A stretch of 6,411 nt of DNA from an uncultured Gemmatimonadota bacterium. GTDB lineage: Bacteria; Gemmatimonadota; Gemmatimonadetes; Gemmatimonadales; Gemmatimonadaceae. The stretch is from assembly GCA_903906325.1 (NCBI GenBank), contig CAIVJV010000330.1, forward strand, positions 1 to 6,411, in the 5' to 3' direction. The notes beneath the pieces are model-generated. The model was not told where the DNA came from and ran no database searches. It worked only from the letters and a program-made list of their open reading frames with translations. Below, one piece after another: positions 1 through 6,411 of the stretch; within the stretch, counting starts at the first letter, position 1; each line of letters starts with the position of its first letter. The position numbers and the translations under genes were made by a program.

Positions 1-512
1 ACGGCCTTCGCGTCGGCGACCCGCTCCTCCTCGTTCCAGAGCACGAGGGCCAGGAGGATCGCGCCGGTGCTCACCGCGATGTCGGCGAGGTTGAAGGTCG
101 GCCAGCGCCACGCGCCCACCCCGACATCGAGGAAGTCGACCACGCCACGCGGGGAGATGATGCGATCGATGAAGTTGCCGAACGCCCCCCCGGTCACGCA
201 GAGCAGGGCGCGCACGCGCCAAACCGCATCGGGGGGACTCGCCCGATAGAGCCGCCACATCGTCACCACCGCGACGACGGTGAGCGCCATGAAGATCCAC
301 CGGGAGAACGCCCCGAGGTGCAGCCCGAACGCGGCGCCGGGATTGTACACGAGCGTCAGGCGGAACCAGTCGCCGAGCACCTCATGCGGGACGTATGCCG
401 GCGAGAGGGCATCGACGGCGAGGCGCTTGGTGAGCTGGTCCGCGACCACGATCGCGGCCGCGACGCCAAGGAAGCGCGTGGGGGCGACGCCCCCGGGGTC
501 ACTTCTTCCCAT
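1..512 (-). CDS. lspA: Lipoprotein signal peptidase II (prolipoprotein signal peptidase), 3' end cut by window edge
   Basis: This is the inner-membrane aspartic protease that removes the signal peptide from diacylglyceryl-modified prolipoproteins after Lgt has acted. 170 residues are visible before the window ends. Family landmarks appear in order: DQLTK at residues 25-29, NPGAAFG at 57-63, GNFIDR at 112-117, VVDFLD at 124-129 and FNLAD at 140-144. By family knowledge D126 and D144 are the catalytic aspartates. About four hydrophobic segments can be seen (near 13-24, 71-90, 100-118 and 145-160), matching the four-helix topology. The ATG at 512-510 lies inside the end of the upstream traR/dksA gene (14-nt overlap). 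A GGAGG precedes it by only 3 nt, and the next in-frame start (GTG) falls inside the first membrane helix, so this ATG is the best choice. Most homologues are about 150-170 residues, so the missing C-terminus should be short. The family call is firm; only the 3' end is unknown. Confidence 0.96.
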   Translation of the reverse strand, partial: MGRSDPGGVAPTRFLGVAAAIVVADQLTKRLAVDALSPAYVPHEVLGDWFRLTLVYNPGAAFGLHLGAFSRWIFMALTVVAVVTMWRLYRASPPDAVWRVRALLCVTGGAFGNFIDRIISPRGVVDFLDVGVGAWRWPTFNLADIAVSTGAILLALVLWNEEERVADAKA

Positions 513-921
513 CTTCCTCCGCCTGCTTGCACTCGATGCAGTAGCGCGCATGCGGGAGCGCATCGAGCCGGTCGAAGCCGACCTCGCCCCCACAGGTATG
601 GCACTTGCCGAAGGCCTCCGGGTGCCGGTAGAGCCGCCGCAGCGCCTCATCCACGTGCCAGAGGAACCGCCCTTCCTTGGAGGCGAAGAGGAACGCCTTC
701 TCACGCTCCATCGCGTCGGTCCCCTGATCCGCCATGTGGAACGAGTAGGCGCTCAGGTCGCCGTCGGCGCCCTGGGGGGTGTTGCCGAAGGTCTCGTCGT
801 AGTGCCCGAGGTCCTTGAGCACCCGCTTCCGCTCCTCCAGGAGCCGCTTCTCGAAGTGCTGGATCTGCTTCTTGGTGAGGGGCTTGAACGTCTTGCCACC
901 TGCCTTCGGGGTCGCCGCCAT
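499..921 (-). CDS. TraR/DksA-family C4 zinc-finger protein
   Basis: This 140-residue protein belongs to the TraR/DksA superfamily, whose known members insert a coiled coil into the secondary channel of RNA polymerase and tune promoter output, often together with (p)ppGpp. The C4 zinc finger is clear: C107-x2-C110, 17 residues, C128-x2-C131, the canonical spacing. The N-terminal part is basic with a helical stretch (about 16-40). A second helix (about 65-100) leads into the finger. The tip region reads HMADQGTDAMEREK (62-75), which resembles the HPAD-x-GTE-x-x-EREK signature of YteA-like members more than the DxxDxA tip of E. coli DksA. I therefore leave the symbol empty. The start ATG is 1 nt after the ileS stop and has a strong AAGGAAGG Shine-Dalgarno at 5-nt spacing. 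The 3' end overlaps lspA by 14 nt. Co-expression with ileS is very likely. Direct binding to RNA polymerase is inferred from the family. Confidence 0.93.
   Translation of the reverse strand: MAATPKAGGKTFKPLTKKQIQHFEKRLLEERKRVLKDLGHYDETFGNTPQGADGDLSAYSFHMADQGTDAMEREKAFLFASKEGRFLWHVDEALRRLYRHPEAFGKCHTCGGEVGFDRLDALPHARYCIECKQAEEDGKK
516..520 (-). promoter_or_regulatory. Ribosome binding site of lspA, inside the traR/dksA-like gene
   Basis: GGAGG on the minus strand lies 3 nt before the ATG at 512-510, a short spacing. It is within the last codons of the upstream gene (the EED stretch). It supports the overlapping start of lspA, since no other in-frame start lies before the first membrane helix. 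Confidence 0.6.
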
Positions 922-922
922 C

Positions 923-3900
923 TCAGCCTTCCTTGGTTAGGGCGATGCGGGCCGTCGGACCATCGAGTTCGACCTCGGCGGTCGCGGGCCACGGGGGGGA
1001 CATCGGGAGCGCATCGGCGATGATGCACTCGCGGGCGAGCACTTCTCCTGCGATCCACGCCGCGTGTGTCCGCAGCGCCTCCTGCACCTCCACCGGGGCC
1101 GCGATCGCGAGCCGGATGCGATCGCTCACCGCGAGCCCCGCCTCCTTCCGCACCCGCTGCACCCGGCTCACCACCTCGCGGGCCATCCCCTCGGCGCGCA
1201 ACGCCGGCGTGATCGCCGGGTCGAGCGCCACCGAGAGTCCCTCACCCTGCTCCACCACCAGCGCGGTCGCGGCCCGTGCCGTGATCGTGACCCGCGTCGC
1301 GTCGAGCGCGAGCGGCCCATGGCCCGGGACCTCGACCGTCACACTGCCACCCTGGGCGATGGAACGCAATGCCGCCTGATCGAGTCCCTCGACCACCGGC
1401 TTCGTCGCCTTCATGGCGGCCCCGACGATCTTCCCGAGCACCGGGAAGTTCGGCTTCCCCTCGAGTCGCACCCACTCCGCGGCCGAGTCGGCGAAGGTCA
1501 CCGCCTTCACATTGAGCTCCGCGGCGACGAGCGGGGCGATCATCCCGTGCCAGGTGGGATCGACGCCCGGCGCGACACAGGTCAGCGCGCCGAGGGGCTG
1601 GCGCACCTTGATCCCCGCCTGCTCACGCGCGGCCCGTCCGAGCGTCGCGAGCGTCCGCGCCGCCGCCATCGCGCGCTCCAACCCCTCGTCGCGCGGGGTC
1701 GCGTCGGTGCGACGGAACGCCGCGAGGTGCACCGACTGCCCCGTGAGCTCCTGATGCATCCAGTCGGCGACGAAGGGGGCGAAGGGGGCGAGCAACCGGC
1801 AGGTGACGGTGAGCACCGCATGCAACGTCGCGAACGCCGCGCGGTGGTCCGCGCCCTCCACCTCGTAGAACCGCGCACGCGAGAGACGCACATACCAGTT
1901 CGCGACGTCCTCCGTCACGAAGTCCATGAGCAGCCGCGCCGCCGCCGTCGCATCGAAGCGCTCGAGCAACGCATCGACCTCGGCCTCCACCGCGGTCAGG
2001 CGCGAGAGCACCCAGCGATCGAGCACCGGCCGATCCGCCACCACGGGGTCCTGCGCCGAGGGCGCCCAGCCGAAGTTCGCGTACTGGGCGAAGATCCCGC
2101 TGTACACATTCCGCAACGTCACCAAGAAGCGCCCCGCCGTCTCGCGGATCACCGATTCGTCGAAGCGCCGGGGCACCCAGACCTGCGAGCTCGCCACGAG
2201 GAAGAGCCGCACCGCATCGGCGCCATGCCGCGACATCACCGCGGCGGGCGCCACCGTGTTCCCCCGCGACTTGGACATCTTCTGACCGTTCGCATCGAGC
2301 ACGAGATCGTTCACCACGACCGCGCGGTAGGGCGCCGCCTGCGAGGCGGCCCCCGCCACATCGGCCGCGCCGCGTGACGCGACGCCGGGGCCATTGTTCG
2401 GGAGCGCATCGCCGAGCCCCGTCGCGATCGCGAGGAGCGAGTAGAACCACCCGCGCGTCTGATCCACCCCTTCGGCGATGAAATCCGCCGGGAAGTAGCG
2501 CGCGACCTGGTCGCGGCTCCCGGCCTGATGCGGATAGCCCCACTGCGCGAACGGCATCGACCCCGAGTCGAACCAGGTGTCGATCACCTCGGGGACCCGG
2601 CGCATCGTCCCCGTCCCGCTCGCGGCCGGCCAGGTGTAGCGATCGATATGCGGCTTGTGGGGATCGAAGTCCGCTGGCAGCGGCGCGCCGACGCGCGCCG
2701 CGAGCTCCGCCGCCGAACCGATCACCTCGATCTCCGTGGGATCGGCGTCATTCACCCAGACGGGCAGCGGGGTGCCCCAATAGCGATCGCGCGAGATCGC
2801 CCAATCGATGTTGTTCTCGAGCCAGCTCCCGAAGCGGCCCGACCCGACCTCGGGCGGGTGCCAATGCACATCGCCGTTCCGCGCGAGCATCGCATCGCGA
2901 TACGCCGTGGTGCGCACGAACCAGCTCGCGCGGGCGTAATAGAGGAGCGGCGTCCCGCAGCGCCAGCAATGGGGATAGCTGTGCGTGAAGCGCTGCGACT
3001 TCCAGACCTGGTCCCGCCGCTCGAGCTCGGCGATGATCGCGGCGTCCGCCTCCTTCACGAACCGCCCGCCGACCAGCGGGAGCTCCGCGGGGAACTCGCC
3101 GCGCGCATTCACCGGATTCAGGAAGGCGAGCCCGTGCCGCTGCCCTGCCGCATAGTCGTCGGCGCCGAAGGCGGGCGCCATGTGCACCACGCCGGAGCCG
3201 TCCTCGGCGGAGACGAACGGCTCACCGACGATCACCTCATGCTGCCCCTCGGCGGGATAGGCCACCCAGTCGAGCGGACGACGATAGCGCATCCCGACGA
3301 GATCGCGGCCCGTGAAGGTCGCGACCCGCTCCCAGCGCTCGGTGTAGTCGGCGCCGAGCACCGCGCCCGCCCGGGCCTCCGCGAGGAGGATCGTCCAGTC
3401 GGTGACCGACGACTTCCGGAGCTCCACGTAGGTCAGGTCGGGATGCACCGCGAGCGCCACATTCGAGACCAGCGTCCACGGCGTCGTGGTCCAGACGATG
3501 ATGCGACGGCGAATCCCCGGCGCCGTGGGATCGACGAGATCGAGCCCGAGGTAGAGCGAGGGATCCTCGACGTCCTCATAGCCCTGCGCGACCTCATGCG
3601 AGCTCAGCGCGGTCCCACAGCGGGCGCAATAGGGGAGGACCTTGTGCCCCTGATAGAGGAGCCCCTTCTCGTGCAGCGTCTTGAGCGCCCACCAGACGCT
3701 CTCCACATAGGGCGTCTCGTACGTCACATAGGGATCGGCGTAGTCGAGCCAATACCCCATGCGCGCGCTCAGTTGCTCCCACTCCCCCTTGTAGGTCCAG
3801 ACCGATTCGCGGCAGCGCCGATTGAATTCGTCGACCCCGACCTGCTCGATGTCCGCCTTGCCGGAGATCCCGAGCGACTTCTCGACCTCGATCTCCACCG

Positions 3901-4195
3901 GGAGGCCATGCGTGTCCCACCCCGCCTTCCGTGGGACATGGAACCCGCGCATGGTGCGATGGCGGCAGAAGAGGTCCTTGATGGTGCGCGCGAACACATG
4001 ATGGATGCCGGGGCGTCCATTCGCGGTCGGCGGCCCCTCATAGAAGACCCAGGCCGGCGCGTCGGCGCGAGCGGCCTGCGAGGCCGCGAAGACCCCATCG
4101 GCGGTCCACCGGCCAAGGACCTCCTGTTCGAGGTCATCGGCCGAGCGGTCGCCGGGGAGGAGGCGGAAGCGCGGGGCGGCAGTCGGATCCGACAT
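923..4195 (-). CDS. ileS: Isoleucyl-tRNA synthetase, type 2 (eukaryote-like), with swapped HIGH motif
   Basis: This 1090-residue cytoplasmic class I synthetase charges tRNA-Ile with isoleucine and edits mischarged valine. From the N-terminus: YEGPPTANG at 52-60 and the HIGH position at 63-66, which reads GIHH instead of HxGH. GWDTHGLPVE follows at 92-101. The CP1 editing domain shows WTTTPWTL (235-242) and GSGVVHMAP (333-341), with D347 at the position of the editing aspartate. Two CxxC pairs (C190/C193 and C410/C413) match a zinc site known in this family. DWAISRDRYWG is at 464-474 and KMSKS at 639-643. The anticodon-binding helical domain covers about 720-880, followed by a long C-terminal region. 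An Ala/Gly-rich insert of about 22 residues (600-621) precedes the KMSKS loop. The reading frame is open upstream to 4441, but that part overlaps yggS in another frame. ATG 4195 gives the family-like N-terminus and follows the yggS stop by 11 nt. The upstream Shine-Dalgarno is weak (AGG at 4198-4200), so re-initiation after yggS is plausible. Confidence 0.97.
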   Translation of the reverse strand: MSDPTAAPRFRLLPGDRSADDLEQEVLGRWTADGVFAASQAARADAPAWVFYEGPPTANGRPGIHHVFARTIKDLFCRHRTMRGFHVPRKAGWDTHGLPVEIEVEKSLGISGKADIEQVGVDEFNRRCRESVWTYKGEWEQLSARMGYWLDYADPYVTYETPYVESVWWALKTLHEKGLLYQGHKVLPYCARCGTALSSHEVAQGYEDVEDPSLYLGLDLVDPTAPGIRRRIIVWTTTPWTLVSNVALAVHPDLTYVELRKSSVTDWTILLAEARAGAVLGADYTERWERVATFTGRDLVGMRYRRPLDWVAYPAEGQHEVIVGEPFVSAEDGSGVVHMAPAFGADDYAAGQRHGLAFLNPVNARGEFPAELPLVGGRFVKEADAAIIAELERRDQVWKSQRFTHSYPHCWRCGTPLLYYARASWFVRTTAYRDAMLARNGDVHWHPPEVGSGRFGSWLENNIDWAISRDRYWGTPLPVWVNDADPTEIEVIGSAAELAARVGAPLPADFDPHKPHIDRYTWPAASGTGTMRRVPEVIDTWFDSGSMPFAQWGYPHQAGSRDQVARYFPADFIAEGVDQTRGWFYSLLAIATGLGDALPNNGPGVASRGAADVAGAASQAAPYRAVVVNDLVLDANGQKMSKSRGNTVAPAAVMSRHGADAVRLFLVASSQVWVPRRFDESVIRETAGRFLVTLRNVYSGIFAQYANFGWAPSAQDPVVADRPVLDRWVLSRLTAVEAEVDALLERFDATAAARLLMDFVTEDVANWYVRLSRARFYEVEGADHRAAFATLHAVLTVTCRLLAPFAPFVADWMHQELTGQSVHLAAFRRTDATPRDEGLERAMAAARTLATLGRAAREQAGIKVRQPLGALTCVAPGVDPTWHGMIAPLVAAELNVKAVTFADSAAEWVRLEGKPNFPVLGKIVGAAMKATKPVVEGLDQAALRSIAQGGSVTVEVPGHGPLALDATRVTITARAATALVVEQGEGLSVALDPAITPALRAEGMAREVVSRVQRVRKEAGLAVSDRIRLAIAAPVEVQEALRTHAAWIAGEVLARECIIADALPMSPPWPATAEVELDGPTARIALTKEG
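927..934 (-). promoter_or_regulatory. Ribosome binding site of the traR/dksA-like gene
   Basis: AAGGAAGG on the minus strand lies 5 nt before the ATG at 921-919. It is inside the last codons of ileS, so ribosomes finishing ileS pass over it. This favours coupled translation of the two genes. Confidence 0.75.
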
Positions 4196-4206
4196 GACCT
4201 GCAAAT

Positions 4207-4911
4207 CTACCGACCACGTTCCCCGAAGAGGACCGTCCCGAGTCGCACCAGCGTGGCCCCCTCCTCCACCGCGATCTCGTAGTCCCCCGACATCCCCATC
4301 GAGAGCTCGGTCGCGGGGTGCCCCGCCGCCGCGAGGATCTCGCGCGCGGCCCGAGCCCCCTGGAAGACCTCCCGGAGCACACGCTCCGGCGCATCGAACG
4401 GCGCCATCGTCATCACCCCACGCACCGAGAGTCCCACACACGGCTGCAGGCGCTCGGCCACCCCGGCCACGTCGGCGAGCGCATAGCCCCCCTTCGTCGC
4501 CTCGCCCGAGATGTTGACCTGCAGGAGCACGGGCAGCGGATGCGCCTTCCGCCCCACCGCATCGGCGGCGGCGAGGATGCTCTCGCGATCGAGCGCATGG
4601 AAGAGGGCGAAGTGCGGCAGCGCCTTCGCCTTGTTCGACTGGAGGTGACCGATGAGGTGCCAGCGGATCCCGCCGCGGGTGCAGGGCGCGTCACGCAACG
4701 CCTCCTGCTTCCCGAGGGCCTCCTGCACCTTGTTCTCACCGACGTCGGTGAGGCCCGCGGCCCACGCCGCCTCCACCGCCTCCGGGCCATGGGTCTTCGT
4801 CACCGCGATGAGCCGCACGGCCTGGCGGTGACCGCCGCGCGCGACGGCCGCCGCGATGCGGCCACGGATCTCCGCGACGCGCGCAGCGACCTCGGGGAAT
4901 GCCTCCGACAC
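4207..4911 (-). CDS. yggS: YggS/YlmE/PROSC-family pyridoxal-phosphate homeostasis protein
   Basis: This 234-residue protein has the fold type III PLP-binding barrel of the PLPBP (YggS/YlmE/PROSC) family. Members bind PLP but have no known catalytic activity and help balance vitamin B6 and branched-chain amino-acid pools. Visible signatures are the PLP lysine K39 in LIAVTKTH, GENKVQE (58-64), WHLIGHLQSNK (84-94), NISGEATKGG (133-142), GVMTM (165-169) and the phosphate-binding end MGMSGDYEIAVEEG (205-218) with RLGTVLFG (223-230). The frame is open further upstream to 4977, which would overlap ftsH and add an Arg-rich extension foreign to the family. The GTG at 4911-4909 has AGGAGA 6 nt upstream and gives a normal-length protein, so I choose it. 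It lies 37 nt after ftsH and 11 nt before ileS. In many Gram-positive bacteria the homologue (ylmE) sits close to ileS with sepF and divIVA between; those genes are absent here. Confidence 0.95.
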   Translation of the reverse strand: MSEAFPEVAARVAEIRGRIAAAVARGGHRQAVRLIAVTKTHGPEAVEAAWAAGLTDVGENKVQEALGKQEALRDAPCTRGGIRWHLIGHLQSNKAKALPHFALFHALDRESILAAADAVGRKAHPLPVLLQVNISGEATKGGYALADVAGVAERLQPCVGLSVRGVMTMAPFDAPERVLREVFQGARAAREILAAAGHPATELSMGMSGDYEIAVEEGATLVRLGTVLFGERGR

Positions 4912-4917
4912 GTCGGG

Positions 4918-4923
4918 TCTCCT
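4918..4923 (-). promoter_or_regulatory. Ribosome binding site of yggS
   Basis: AGGAGA on the minus strand lies 6 nt before the GTG at 4911-4909. It is the best Shine-Dalgarno in the window. It decides the start of yggS in favour of this GTG over the longer open frame that runs back into ftsH. Confidence 0.8.
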
Positions 4924-4948
4924 GAAGCGACCGGCGCCGAACCGGCCC

Positions 4949-6411
<1,463 letters not shown>

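Noticed and set aside
280..1023. Plus-strand open frame of 247 codons across traR/dksA and lspA
   Set aside because: It runs antisense to two recognised genes with motif support and has no recognisable domain of its own.
1064..2377. Plus-strand open frame of 437 codons opposite the C-terminal half of ileS
   Set aside because: It is antisense to the IleS anticodon-binding and C-terminal regions; composition is Arg-rich with no family features.
3998..4009. Reading the GIHH motif as evidence of a dead synthetase or pseudogene
   Set aside because: The frame is intact over 1090 residues, KMSKS, editing and zinc motifs are all present, and GxHH type 2 enzymes are known to be active.
2528..4282. 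Long plus-strand open frame of 584 codons opposite ileS
   Set aside because: It is antisense to clearly conserved IleS sequence, and its translation is rich in Arg, His, Pro and Gly without any recognisable domain. This is typical of a shadow frame in GC-rich DNA.
4196..4441. Possible 82-residue N-terminal extension of IleS from an upstream start
   Set aside because: It overlaps the conserved YggS C-terminus in another frame, is Gly/Arg/Asp-rich junk in composition, and ATG 4195 already yields a family-like N-terminus.

Overview
The window is a gap-free stretch of high-GC bacterial chromosome (roughly 70% GC by eye). All five genes lie on the minus strand, so reading runs from position 6411 down to 1. 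In transcription order they are ftsH (5' end outside the window), a YggS/PLPBP-family pyridoxal-phosphate protein, ileS, a TraR/DksA-type zinc-finger protein, and lspA (3' end outside the window). Spacing is very tight: 37 nt, 11 nt, 1 nt and a 14-nt overlap. This looks like one operon with translational coupling between at least the last three genes. I see no tRNA, rRNA, mobile element, CRISPR array or intrinsic terminator, and no gene-free stretch longer than 37 nt.

Layout: 6411-4949 encodes the FtsH AAA+ ATPase and zinc protease core plus a Pro/Ala-rich tail. 4911-4207 encodes the YggS-like PLP homeostasis protein, with a GTG start and a good Shine-Dalgarno. 4195-923 encodes a 1090-residue isoleucyl-tRNA synthetase of type 2 (eukaryote-like). 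921-499 encodes a 140-residue TraR/DksA C4 zinc-finger protein. 512-1 encodes lipoprotein signal peptidase II.

Organism: high GC, all genes of housekeeping type, and the order yggS-ileS-traR/dksA-lspA. The ileS-lspA neighbourhood is widespread in bacteria, and yggS near ileS recalls the end of the Gram-positive division cluster. The protein style and gene order suggest a Gemmatimonadota-like or other deep-branching Gram-negative lineage. That assignment is inference from memory and not proven by the window.

How the genes fit together: the set covers membrane-protein quality control (FtsH), vitamin B6/amino-acid homeostasis (YggS), isoleucine charging of tRNA (IleS), a probable RNA-polymerase-directed stress or stringent-response regulator (TraR/DksA) and lipoprotein maturation (LspA). 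There is no clearly new multi-gene system here. The most notable point is inside IleS. Its class I signature HxGH is replaced by the swapped form GIHH, the alteration linked in the literature to very high mupirocin resistance of some type 2 IleRS enzymes. Here it sits in what looks like the housekeeping copy. Secondary points are a short Ala/Gly-rich insertion just before the KMSKS loop of IleS, a perfect 18-bp palindrome at the end of ftsH, and a hairpin placed over the ftsH stop codon.
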